Positions 1 to 12,532 of a DNA stretch of 64,000 nt are shown here, piece after piece. The notes below the pieces were generated by a model, which searched no databases, was not told the DNA's origin, and worked only from the letters and a program-made list of their open reading frames with translations. A program made the translations under genes and the position numbers. Position 1 is the first letter of the stretch, and every line of letters starts with the position of its first letter. The DNA comes from Aphelocoma coerulescens (taxonomy: Eukaryota > Chordata > Aves > Passeriformes > Corvidae), in contig NC_091016.1 in NCBI RefSeq assembly GCF_041296385.1, positions 16,095,497 to 16,159,496 of the forward strand. The letters run 5' to 3'.

Positions 1-2023
1 GGGGCTAGCTGCCAATTCCTCAGGTTTTCCTTCCAATTTCTGGAGGAAAAACTCTGTGTCACTTGGCTGCGTGTGTTTGCTTAGCTATGGTTTAAATCCC
101 AGCCTAGTAAAGCCTGGGAAGGCTGGCATGTGTCAGGGAAAACTAGTCTGTGAGCTTATGGGGTTTCCTGCCATCACCAGCAGAGTGATGTGTCCTTTGG
201 GGATTCCTCTGGAGACAAAATTAGGCATCTGCTCCCTCCTGCAATATTCTCTTAGATCTTTCTAAAATATCCTAGAAAAGACAGTGAAACTTCATGTCTA
301 CTTGCACACCCACTGTTTGAATAGGGGCATTTTTGTCTGACCGGGCAGCCGCGAGCCGGGTGCCTCCTCCCTCCCCTGCCGCAGCTGGAAAAAAAGTCGC
401 TATCTCTGTGTGACCTTGAACAAGCTGCAAACTGCTTTGAAAAAGTTTTGCTCAGTTTTTCCTTCCCCTTCTCAGGCTCAGTTTAAAGGCATAAAAAGGC
501 ACAAAAATTAATTTCTGGGCATAGGGCAGCGATAAGGAATACACATCATAAAGTCACCCCAAGACACTAGTATTTCTGAGGGAAATTTTTTTACACCAAA
601 CCACCTGGAGTCATCAAACAGCTGACCTGGCGTTTCGAGACATGGGCCAAGGGGGAACCTTTCAGTGTGTTTGGTCAAGGCCGGGCTATGCTCAAGGCAA
701 AGGTGTGTCAGTGTACTCGGCTCCTTCTCTCCTCATGGTGTCCGGCAGGCACAGGAGCCCACAGCTCCTGCAGAAACCATCACGGCACTCCGTGGGAGCA
801 AACTTGTGTCCAGTCCTCACACAGAGCTCTGGTGTCCAGCACTGCACCTCCTTGGAATGAGGAATTGTTGCAGTGCTCTTGGAAGGAGCTAAGGAGGTTT
901 GGCCTTCAGATCAGCTCCTTCCTAGCTCCTGATTTGCTGCCCTGGCTAAGCTGCTGCCTGTGGCAACACTTGGTTCACAGCTGACAGCCCTGCTCTGCTG
1001 GCGGGCAGCCATTGCAGGAGCTTTTGCTGGGGTCATTGAACCTTTCAGATCTTCCCAAGGAGAGCTAAGGAGGGAACTTGTCAAAGGAGCATTGCCTGGG
1101 CAAAGCTTTTAACATTAAATCTTTTCTTTGTGCTCACTACCATGCACAGTAAATATTTGAGGAAGCAAGCTTCCTGCTCCAGAAATTCCTCCAATCAGTC
1201 AGATTGCCAGAAAGAAAATGCAGATTTGAGATGTGTCATCTCACTTTAATTCATTGTATAGAGAAATACAGGAGCACTTCTTGTGAGCTGTGTGTCTAAC
1301 CTAAGTGACCTTGCCACCAAGAACTGAGAAAAGTGGGGAGAGATGGAATCAGTGGCACAAGGATCTGCAGTAGGATTCTCCCGCAGGCCTGAGGAAAGTG
1401 CCCCGGGGTTCCACTGGGCCATGGCTTTTTACATCAAAACTTCATGCTTCACACTGGGGTGGTGAATCTTCCCTGGCCTTATCAGGCCACACTGTGATCT
1501 CAGAAATGCTTGTTAGGCCTCAGCCTTGATGAACAGCCCCTGGACTAAGCTCCTCTTGGGCTTGCCCAAAACACTGAGTGCTCCCAGGAACTTGTGCTGT
1601 CTAACCAGATCCTGGGGTTTTCTATGAACACTCTTGGAAACTACTTTTCTTGCCTGAATGCCATAACATCCTTCTTCTCGCACTTCCAAAGACAGGCTGC
1701 TGACCCAAAGTGCGGCCATGAGGAAGCATTTTATGACTGAAGCCCACTGTCTTGTGGCCCATCAACAGCGGCCCAAAAGGAAGCCCTCGAAGCTCTCCTG
1801 GACCACAGCAGCTGCCACTGGCAACCTCCAGTGGGGCCTCTCAGAGCCAGCAAGCTCAAGTTTCCTGTACTCACAGGATCGTCGATCAACAATGGATCCT
1901 GGGCCAATCCCCCCACTCCTCACGGCTCCAGTTTAACTACTGTTAAGCTTGAGTGCTGTTAAGCTTTTAGGCCACATTCCTTTTCATCCTTGTCCTTTCT
2001 CTCCCTTTGTCAAACCCGTCTAA

Positions 2024-2054
<31 letters not shown>

Positions 2055-3600
2055 GAGTTCTCAGTTCATGTCTGGTTTGATTGACTGCATTTTGTTTGTT
2101 GCTTTTTTCCCTTGTTGTGCCTTAAAGGACTAGTAAGTAATAGTGTGAATGTTGCCAACAAATTTTGTTGAGCTGTTACTTAATATTCTGCACTAGTTTG
2201 AAAACAAACCAGTGAGAAATCACAAGACAGAACTGTAATTTAATAGGAAAATGAAAATAATTGCAATAGTACAAGAACACTGACAGAGTCAGGATACAAC
2301 CTGACACCCTGTTAATCAGGGTGGTGGTAGCAGCCCAGATGAAGTGGTCCTATTGAAGCAGTGATCCTGTTGAAGGGTCTGGTCTTCGGCTGAAGGTCCA
2401 GTAGTAACTCTTATCCTCTGGGAACCCAGGAGGGAAGAGCTGCTTGTGCTTCAATCCTACCTGATTATATCCAGGTGGGAATGCTTGGCTCCTCCCCCTG
2501 GGTGGAGCATCTCCCAAGGGGCTGATGTAATTCTGTGAGTCATGCAGTGGGTCATTGCTTGCCCATTAAACAGAGATAGCCTCCAGAGGGATTTAGCAAG
2601 GATGAGTCATGGTAGGAGATAACAAACACAGCCCCATCTCTTTTAACAGCTTGTGAAGGTGACAATAGAATACATACTGTTGGTTGCATCTTACACTGTA
2701 ACCTAGGACATATTCAATCTGGTTTTACTGATAACCTTGACAGTGAATTTTTAAGCAATCTCAGACACTCGTTCATAACAAGCCTTGGGAGCATGAGGTA
2801 CAGGGCTGACATTGGAAAGCAGGAGAATCACTCTAAAGTGACCAGTTTAAATGTCCATTTCATTTCTCTTCTATTTATTTCACTCGATTAAGCCAAGCCA
2901 AGCTTTTCTTGGAGGCAGAATGTGTGTGGGACGTACTACGCCATTATCCCATAACTCTGGGCTGAATGGCACCCAGGCTGCAGTACAGATTTGAGGAACC
3001 CTTGTCACCTGTTCAATAACCTCACAGTTCACTCATCCTTCTGCAAACAAGTCGCAAACAACGCTGTTGGACTGCTGTCCTGGGTAAATATACATACAGA
3101 TGCCTTTTCCAAAGCAGTGCCTCTTTTGCCAGTGAAATACACGTCCTCTTCTTACCTATGGAATTGTGATTGAAGACACCTCTGAGCCAGATCTGTCTGA
3201 GATTGCAAAGGAGCAAAGCTTTGGGATTTGGGCACATTCTCTTTGTTGCTTTGCTCAGGCCTTTTGTGAGCACAGAATACATTGAGGCAGAAAACTGTAG
3301 ACTACACAGGATCTTCTGGGTCCATTGTCCCCCAAACATGGTAATAGGTGGCCCCATTGGAATGCTAACTAACAAACAGCAGCACAAATGACATGAAGAA
3401 AACATGGCAAAAGAGGAAGAGGAGAGGCCCTGTGAGGAAAGAATACCGTGAGACAGTGGCTTGTTGAGTCAGCTGCACTCTGACAACCTTGAGGCCAGCA
3501 GGTCTCACATTCTCAGCTTGTTTTTTTTAAAAATTATTTTATTTAAAACTGAAAAAAAACCCCTCAAAATAAAAGATATACAGTTGAAAATCTATTTTCA
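1..3600. other. Sequence 3' of the TOGARAM2-like gene, no gene recognised
   Basis: Short frames only. The best, minus 1513-1719 (68 codons from ATG) and minus 3022-3405, are open in both copies, but the former already carries replacements (Ser to Thr, Pro to Leu), so there is no sign of constraint. A stretch near 2880-2980 shares about 60 bp with 7695-7780 (aagccaag...agcttttc...ggaggcagaa), a small dispersed repeat. Confidence 0.5.
2024..2056 (+). repeat. CA microsatellite, copy A
   Basis: Imperfect CA repeat, about 14 bp longer than its counterpart near 46353-46371 in copy B. Confidence 0.85.
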
Positions 3601-3627
3601 AATTTTAAAATATAAAATTACAACACA

Positions 3628-3633
3628 TTTATT
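3628..3633 (-). terminator. Candidate polyadenylation signal AATAAA, copy A
   Basis: AATAAA on the minus strand about 865 bp past the TOGARAM2-like stop codon, in an AT-rich stretch. Its use is inferred from position only; another AATAAA-type site lies near 3540. Confidence 0.3.
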
Positions 3634-3749
3634 CAAACCTACATCTACATGTCAGAACATATGTACATCTGTAACTACAAAGCCTAATGTAAAAATCCAA
3701 ATCTTCATTCTTCAGACAGGCAGAACCCTCTTCCTGAGCTTGAGGAAAG

Positions 3750-3843
3750 AGAGCTCTTCTGGACAGGAGGCAAGGGCTTTGACGGTTAGGGAACATAGGA
3801 AATGTCCAAGGAAAACTTCTTGATAAGACTGTACCAGTCATGC
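3750..3843 (-). pseudogene. Relic of a TOGARAM2-like 5' exon, copy A
   Basis: Resembles the start of exon 31986-32200 (ACTGGTACAGTCTTATCAAG against ACTGGCTACACTCTTGCCAA on the minus strand, sharing the upstream ccactttgcag acceptor context) but has lost bases and the frame. It lies 3' of the gene's own stop, so it is left over from another exon array. Confidence 0.6.
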
Positions 3844-3933
3844 CTGCAAAGTGGAGACACAAAATATAAGAGAGGCCGCAATGCAAACCTAAAGCATCTG
3901 AAGCTACGTATTTAATGGGACAGACCACCAGGT

Positions 3934-4333
3934 AACTTCTAAAGAGCTGCACAGGGAAACACGCTCCTGCCAGCAGCCACTTGAGGCAGACCAGGGAGAC
4001 ACCCTGACCCACTTCCAGAGAGCCAGCACAGGAACAGCGTGGCCTCTGGGCTGCCCTGGGACAGCAGGGAGCCCAGAGCCCTGTGCTTTCCAGGAATGGC
4101 TCAGCTGCACACGCACCCTCCTGCTCCTCTCCCGGCCCCACAGCTGAGCAGCCCTACAGCTACACGGGGCACTGGGAGCTGCACAGCTCATTGCAGGGGG
4201 CACATGCAGGGCAGAACTGTTCCCTGGCAATGTGCCCAGGCTCTCTAGGCTGGCACAAGAGCCTTCCTCCCGCCAGAGAGCGGCCCAGCTCCCGCCTTAC
4301 CTCTTTGTGAGGCTGAGCCATGCTCAGCCTTCA
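3934..4333 (+). repeat. Homogenised 400-bp intron/exon segment, one of four copies
   Basis: Nearly identical (one or two differences seen) to 26374-26774, 32293-32693 and 48249-48649, although the flanks on the left (for example 3843-3933 against 26280-26373) differ at roughly one base in seven. Confidence 0.8.
4301..4333 (-). pseudogene. Truncated 3' end of a TOGARAM2-like 5' exon, copy A
   Basis: The last 33 bp and donor GTAAGG match exons 26740-27021 and 32659-32934, then homology stops abruptly at 4333. The adjoining 4360-4470 instead resembles 31060-31180, which marks a rearrangement junction. Confidence 0.6.
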
Positions 4334-4496
4334 CCTTGTCCTCAATCGGAAGTTGCTTCAGGCACCCCATGCCACGACTAGGAAGGGGGGTGGAGAGAGC
4401 GGGGGCAGGTGCACACCCTTCCTTTGCATTCTGTCATTTTTGGCACAGCTAAGAAGTCACATCCGGAGGTGTCCAACGCAGCACTTTGTCATCTTT

Positions 4497-4750
4497 CTAC
4501 AGGTCATCGACACTCCACCAGCCCAAAATGTTGGAGAGGTTTTCCTGCACATGCGGAGGCTGGCTGGCAGCATGCTTCCTCAGCTTGGCGCCCATCACCT
4601 TGTAGAGGGCGCAGGCAAGCTTGGTGACCACAGTGCAGACATTGGCGCTTCGGACAGGCAGCGCCTTGTTCCCCAGGAAGGACCAGAGCACGGGCAGGGC
4701 GTAGCGCTGGACGACTTCGGGGCTCCTGGGATAAACCCATCCCACAAGCG
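4497..4750 (-). CDS. TOGARAM2: TOGARAM2-like terminal exon, copy A
   Basis: Acceptor cttccggcag before 4750. Encodes [20 protein letters not shown] through the last helices of the TOG block and stops at TAG 4497-4499. Identical in copy B. Past the stop lie relics of 5' exons (4301-4333 and 3750-3843), so the 3' UTR probably runs through decayed duplicated exon sequence. Confidence 0.88.
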
Positions 4751-7700
4751 CTGCCGGAAGAGAGACACAAACTTCTTAACCACCAGCCTTAATGCAAACA
4801 AGGATCTACCTCTACTTGTGATTTTGGGAGTCTCTCTGGCTAAGATCAGTGAAATAACAGTGAGAGCCTCATGATCCAGAAATGGGCAAAGCAGCTGAAC
4901 ATCCCCGAAACAGAACCACCAAGCTCTCAGGACTAATTTCTCCAAACAGAGCCTTGTACCTGTGGCAGACTTCACACCTTTACTAAATCATTCCACAATT
5001 TATTTCTGCATGAACAGCGACTGAAATGTCAAATTGCCGTTTATTTCCATTTAGAAGTTGTCGAAACCCACGCCAAAGATTTTGAAATGCACCATAGAGA
5101 GGCAGTTGAGAGATTTCTAATAAAAGGGATGATTCCATTGTTGTGACCTTTGATGTCAAGTGCCAAAAGTCTCATCTGGCTCTTCCCTTTGCTTGGTGGC
5201 ACACGGCAAAGGGCAGTATTAGACCACACTTGGAAACTCCAGCCCACCAGAGATGGGTGCTGTTTGACAGCTGGATTTGAAACATCAGTGACTAGCCGGT
5301 GTCTTTGGCAGAAGGCTTTTGTGGCTTCTAACAAACAGCTGTTTCAAACCTCAGGCTGTCTTAGGTAATTAGCCAGACCCCATTGCCATGGCATTGGAGC
5401 ATCTCCAAATTTTAATGGCATTTCCCCTCACAATGTTAATGGCATTTTTTCTTACAATGTGCGCCGAAATAGGGGAATAGAGAGAGAAGAATGCTACACA
5501 GGGGACAGAAATGTAACCAAAACACAAGTGTTCTCTCCCGCTGTCTCCAAAGCCTGCTCTCTGCTCATTTTCTGAACTGTATCAAACACAGACAAAAATT
5601 TACTACCAACAGGCTCCTTGCATGGCAGATCTGGCTGAGAGATCAAAACCTGATATGGTCTGGGGACCATTCTTATTTTCTGACCAGGCAAAATGTTATG
5701 TAGTCGCCATTTATTATTCTGTGGTGGAAGAGACTTCATTTTCTCTATGCTGTTAATCCACCAGCAGTCATCAACATTTAAACAGCTCCTGAAAGTACCT
5801 AAAACCAATTCTGCTAAGCAGGAAAAGGCTTACGGTACCCATTTTAAAATGGGAGTTCATTTGAGCTTACATGCAATTAAAGACATCGGTCACTACGCAA
5901 CTTGCGCAGAGAAATCTCAGAGAGATTGCCACTAAATCTCAGAGAGAGCATCTGCTCTTTCTAAAGAAGTCCTAATTCCAGTTGAATTCCTTTATTTGAA
6001 AAAGAGATTAAAATAGCTGCAAAACTAACTTCCCTATTCCTGGAGATCTACTTTATTCAAATGCTCTGTAAAGGGCCTTTGACACTCCAATCGCTGAAGG
6101 TGCCCTTTTGAGATTCAGAATGAAGACACAAAGTGTATTAAACCTTGCATTTAAAGATGCTGGCATAATTAGCAGTGGATTTAGCCCCAGCTAAAGCAAG
6201 GCTATAAATAAAGCAAGGCTGTACACTGTCTTCTCTAGCATATATTGAGATTATCATTTTTCCATCCCTTGGCTATTGCTGACATAGCAAGCTCCTCTGA
6301 GCAATCAATTATCAGCTGCATTTGGAGCATTTTGGGCAGCGCTGACATAGGAAGACCCTGACTGCACACCCTGAAATGCTCAGTCCAATGGCACTTTGAC
6401 AGCACAGGCAGGGAGCCTCAGCACTCTGCTTCTGCCCCTCTGCCCCCAAAGGCTGCCTTGCACAAAATCCGGGCCTCGTTAGGCTCGTGTGGGCTGAGTT
6501 TTGACCTAAGCTGTGACCCCCAGGCACTGCAGGCTTCCACCTCAAAACTTTCCAAGAGCAAAGCAAGAATTCTGTGAGGACAAAACAAATGGATCCCCTG
6601 AAACAGCATTTGCCACCATTTTCCCTAAAGGATCAGAGCTGTCCCGGAGCTTCCAAGAGAGGAGCCAGCTTGGGAATTTTTAGCCCCTCCCTTTCCTGGA
6701 GGCGGCTTCTGAGATGCCCCAGTGAGAGCTCAGCCCCGAGGCCGAGCGCCGCCCCCATCTCAGATGCTGCACACCTCTGCAGCAGCCAGGGAAAACCTGC
6801 CCAATACACCTTCCATGGGTATTGGGCAGGAGGGACAAGCTCAGCACCTCCTGATTTGGACCTGTCTATTCACTGGCATTCCCTGTAAATTCTGCCTCGG
6901 AAGACCTCTTGGCTTAGAAGGGGAGGCCATACCTGAGAGATGCTCCGTGACATCCAGCAGAGCTTGGCCCTTCAGTTCACTCCTTCGGTGGCTGAACTCT
7001 TTCATCAGTGATACTTTATCTACAAGGGAAACACACATTTCTGCTCTCTCTTCTGAGGTCATAAGACAAAGGCCAGTGGGGAGGGAAAGGGCAGGGGCAA
7101 CTACATTTTGTAAAAGAAAGGAAATTCCTGCCGATTTTTGAATCCCTTTCTTCTTTCCTTCCAGCCTACTTGGGAGGATTTTAAATTCCAAAAGAAAAGC
7201 TCTCCTTTCACATTTATAAATCCAAAGTTGTCTGCTGTACCAGGAGCTATGTAAAACATTTCACATCAGGGACCTCAAGAGTTCAATCACATGTAAGCAG
7301 TGAAAAGGTTTTGCATCCCAGAGCTTTGCAGAAGTGATCTTCTCCCTCCCCTATGGAAAAGGGTGAGAAGGCTCCAAAATTCACACATCCATTCCCACCT
7401 GAAGGATAAGCTGTTTTTAAATTGCAGGTTACCTGTGTGGATCTAGGGACAAGACACCAAGTTACTCATACAAGAGCTATTACTGCTCAGTGCCTCAGTA
7501 TCCTGTGGGTTTCGGTAACATCTGTGAAATCAGATCTTGGCAGAGAGACTGGAAAATGAACTGATTTCCCAATACTTGACCGTCGTATGTATTTTAGTTT
7601 TCCTTGTGCCTATCTGTTGCGGTTTTGGGGGTCTTGTTTGAGTTTAGACGCTGTTGCCTGCATTATCCTGCAAGCCTCCAGTCCTACCACTCTAATAAGC

Positions 7701-10700
7701 CAAGGCAAGCTTTTCCTGGAGACAGAACGTGTGTGGGATGAACTGTGGTCCCTCACAGGGTCACCAGGGCTGGCAGTGACAAAGCAGGCAATCTGCTTCA
7801 TTGGGAACCACTACAGAGCTACACCCCAGTGTGGGTTTCAGTAGCAGGGTATTATTAAGAGCTCCTTTCCTGCATGAGATACAAAAAGGAGGTCCCAAAT
7901 GATCTTCATGCAAGCATGCAGTAAAGAACTGATCCTGCTGTCCTAATGAAGCTAATGCCTATAATGTGGAGCCTCCCAGGAGGCTGCTCTGCAGAGGTTC
8001 TGATGCGCCGGTGTCCCTTCATGCCAACAGCAAAGGTATTCATTTGGGAAGTCAAATGGGGACCAGGCAAACTCCAAAAATCCCTTTGGCCCTGAATTCC
8101 AGCAAAGCTGTAGTCCAGCACTTCCTCTTCAGACAAGCAGCACAGAGCCAAGGGCTCCTGGGACTTTTGGGAAATGCCGATGCACATTCAGGCCTGTTGG
8201 GGGACTGGTGCGTAAGGACTGCACCTGCACAGCTTCTGGTGGATGTCAGCTGGAGGTTTCCACAGACAACAACAGCTGTCAAGGCACTCAGCGTTCTCTT
8301 GACTTGCAGAGGCAGAGACACAGTTGAGGAGAGTCCATGCCAGGGCTCAGCCTTACCTAAGTGAGCCATGGATGCTTCCAGCGCTTTCACAGCTGCGGCA
8401 TAAACCCCGGGGTCCTTTGAGTTTAGGTTGTTTGTTATTCCTTCAACCAAACAGATGATCACCGGGTTTAAGGCATCTTTCAGGACGCCTATGATTTCAG
8501 CCAGCACGTCCAGCGCCTTCTGCTTCACTTTCTTGTGCGTATCACCAAGTCTCGGGACAAAATAATCAAAAATCTGTGAAGAGAACAAACAACATGAAAG
8601 CTGGATTAAAATGTCCTTGTTTGAGGAAGGGATGTAGAAATGAGCACTCAGCAATGTAAAAGATGAAAGTGATCCTTCCTGTCAGGTCAGCACTTGCTTG
8701 CACAATTTTCCTGTGGGCCACTCACTGGAATGGTTGCGCAACCTCATGCTGGTTGAAAGATTTTCATATATTTTGAAGAGGTTTGGGCGGGGACAGAATA
8801 GTTCCTATGGTGTTTCTCTCCACATCTAAATCATTAAATTAATCCCATTTATTGATGCAAAACAGTATCTTTGCTTTCCAAGTATGGAACCAGATATTTA
8901 CAATGCCCGTTTTTCTACACAGTTGTCTCAAGTTCTGAGGGCAGTTATGATTTTGCCAAAACTATGGCTGGAGGAGATCCAGGTTTTGTTCCGTCTGTCT
9001 CAGAACCTGTGTCTGGAGAAGTGCAGGGCTCGGATCAACTCTTCCAGGATCCAGACCAATTGTCTACCTAGCAGGTAGACTTCTGAAATTTAATGTGCTG
9101 TACCGCTCTCATTAGAGCAGGTTCAGTCCCTTGACAGCCACATTATCAGGCACCATTTTCTGGACAAAGGGAAAAAGCAGCTCCTGGGAGGAGAAGGAAG
9201 AGATCTGTCCCTAGCTATTTCCCTCCTTTTCCAAAGAGAAAAAAACGACCCCCCCAAGAAGGGTGAGCACCGTCTTTACCAAGAGGAATAGGGATGCCGA
9301 TGGAAACGAGTAGCCAGAGTTGTGCCTGTGCAAGACAAGTCGGAGTTTACAGAAGTATCCTTTGAAAAAAATTGGTTTAAACCTGCCCAGCCTGATACTT
9401 CTCTTCCCCATCCAAACCCATTTTTTTGTCTAGAGAATAATTGCCACGCTTTCAGTGGCTGCATTCCCTTCACTTAACCCAACTGGGAGTAGGAGACAGC
9501 AGAAGTTACACCAGCAGAAAACTCTGTCCTCATTTGATGAACAACATCAATAGGCACCTGCCAGACAAATATATCTGGACTGAAATAACTTGTCCTGAAG
9601 CGTGGAGCTGAATTAAATATTTCAGGGTAAGAGGCACCAGCCTGTCCCACACAGCCAGGATGTAGTGCCAAGACACACTGAATTAACTTTCCTGCTACAG
9701 GCTTGGGAAAGGAGCTAAAGGAAAGGAACAATGAAGACACCCTACATACTTGGACAGTGTTAGTGGAGACGAGCTGGGGGCTGGTTTTACACAGGTCTAG
9801 GAGGAGTGCCACTCCTTCCATCCGTGTCTTAAACTCCTTGGCTTCCAGGAGATTGTAAAGCTTCTGGAGTGGCTCCGTTCCTTTCACAGCCAGAGGTAAC
9901 GTGACCTGGGCTTTTGGGCGGCGTAGGAGGCGTTCATCAGAGGTAGACTTCACCCTGGAAAATAAAACCAAATGAGGACCTGTTGGTGATCATACCTTCG
10001 GTTAACTGTGAGCAGAACATCTTGCGGAGGTTTCCTAATGATGTGATTTCAAGCTAGAAAATCCTGACCTGAAAAACAACGTGACACCTCATGACAATCA
10101 TTACAGGAGACAATCTGCAAGCAACATTCTCACCAGTGCTTACTCAGCAAAACCACGCATGAGATGCATCTCACTTATCTCCAGACAGCTTCCCAGGTAC
10201 ACATGTCACACTGCTTTGTGAGGAAAGAGAGACGCTACTTCCAAGTTTATATGCCTCATCATGAGGGAGGTGTGTGTCTTATAATAAGGAAACTCATCCC
10301 TCTGGAGAAGTGTCTCTACAGCAGGCATGACAATCTGGAAAAGTAGCTCAGATGCATCTGAACAGATGGATAGGGGCATATCTGAAGGATCCAGAAAATC
10401 AGTAACAGGGATAAAAACAGAAGCCAGACATCCCAGCACTACGCTCACATGATTGCTTCCCTAGAGACTAGATCCACAGCTTAATAAACCCACTGGGAAC
10501 AACTCTCTTGGATCAGCCGGTGTCTTCCATGAGCATGGGAAGATCCTGACTATGCTACTGAGCCATGTGGTCACTCTCCTGCCAGCGCTGAGCATGACAG
10601 AGCTAAATAAATCCCCTCTGTTATCAGAGGACAACAGGTACAAGTAGCTCTCCCACTGGCAGGAAGAGACAGCAAGGACCAAATTCCTGTCTCAAATGCT

Positions 10701-12501
10701 GATTGCAGCACAGGGGGAAATAAACCAAACATGCTGCCCATCAAGCAAACGGTATGAAGGACAGGAATGTCAAGACAAAACGTCCACATTGAGACACCTG
10801 TTGACCAAAGTTGCTCAGGAACTGGCTTGCTACTTACTACTCATCTTGGTACTGTCTGAGGGTAAGAAAACCATGATTCAGGAAGGCCAAACCACATGCA
10901 TGGGAAGTGCTATTTTGGGGAACGGCATCTTGCTTCAAGACTGGGACTTCTCATCAAAACCCCCATCTGAAAAAGACTGCTCGCAGAGGAAAAAAACCCT
11001 GCTTGAATTTACTTGTCCCAAGTGAGGCAGTGGAGACATGGCCCTCTCACAGCCTCCACAGCACTGTCCTTGCCACTGCACTGGATCTTCTGAGCTGCAA
11101 CCGATGGGTGTCTTTTTGTCGCCCATTTTTTGTGGAAACCCTTCCAGAGAAGTTGTGTTCAGAGTAATGCAGAAGGAGACATATTTTTTGATAGAGCATT
11201 TGTAGGGAAAGGAAACAATCTCTGGCACAGGTCATCTCCACCGGAAAGATTTTCCTGAGGAAGAGACATGTAAAGCTTGTCATGTGCTTTGTCACATCTA
11301 ACTAAAGTGCTCAGTACCGTTTACTAGAAGGCAATGTGGCCTGGGGCTTCTTCGAGCCATCGCTCCTCTTCTTCACAGGCTCCTGGACAGATGGGGGTTC
11401 AGCCTTCTGCGTTTCCATCCCCTACAAAGGCATAAAGAAACCCCATGGATCTTTAGAATGTAAAATAGGAAATTACCTGTTTAAAACACAACTTAGAACC
11501 AGGATCGCTGCTACCAAGGCTTAGGCAAACATTTCGGAACTTACAGAAGGAAACAGGCCAGAGGTTCAGTGATGCCAACTCTTTGTTTTCAATAGCCCAA
11601 GGCAGGTTGTGGCTGCTACCATACTGAGCAGCAGTCTAAAATCCCAAATGCATTACTCTTGAGCATAAATGGGAATAATGCAAACTGGTAGGGAACGAAT
11701 GTTCTTAAAGGAAGCTGCAGAAAAATTTGGACTCTTTGGAGGTTGGCCCATTGTGTTGGAAGTTGATTTGGTTCCACACTCATTCTCCCTGTTGCTGCAC
11801 AAAGGCACACTCCCTTCTATAATGGAGGTAAAAAGAATAAAAAAACCTCCAGGCAAACAAATGATTTTCCACTGGATGCTGCTGAATTCACCAAGCTTCT
11901 TCCAGCTCCACAGGGCATGACAGCAGGGCAGTATTGCCAGAAGACAGACAGTAATTGTAGTAATTGGGATTGACTGGGACATCTTTTGTATATTTGGAAA
12001 TTTTCTTGGCACTACTGCTTCCTGTGTCTTTTGCAAAGACTCTGTTATCTCCAGAAGCACTGTTCTCACTTAATTGCGTCACTGGGGGCAGAGTAGGGAT
12101 AGTGGGGTGGGGGGTTATGCTTAAATGTAAACCCATTTTCTCCTCTTTCCCTTCCCTGTTTGTGGCCGATATTCAAAATATCCAATACTACACTTTTCCC
12201 CTAATACTATCAGTTCCTTTGTGCTCTGCAGATGAACAGGTTGAGGATCAACAGTTCATTCCCAGGAGCAAAAGGATTCGGCAGAAAAGGAATGAGATAA
12301 GATTAGGTATGTTTGATCTTATATCAGCAGTGGCAATACTTGCACAAAGGAGACATGTCTCCTACCAAGCACTTACTTTCTTCTTAATTCTTGTCAGAAT
12401 ATCTCCCAGGTCACGGGTGGAAAAAGATTGTTCCAAAAGCCTGTTAAATTTTTGGTGATTCAGCATCATTTTCACCATCTCCTGTCCATAGTGCCTAACA
12501 C

Positions 12502-12532
<31 letters not shown>

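Noticed and set aside
1513..1719. Minus-strand 68-codon ATG frame
   Set aside because: Reads like protein but already has at least two replacements and no silent advantage between the copies; no family recognised.
3022..3405. Minus-strand frame of 127 codons (also 47338-47721), followed by a GTAAGA-type donor
   Set aside because: It lies beyond the terminal exon of the gene, the frame has no ATG-supported start with recognisable homology, and identity between copies reflects recent duplication. Not strong enough to call.
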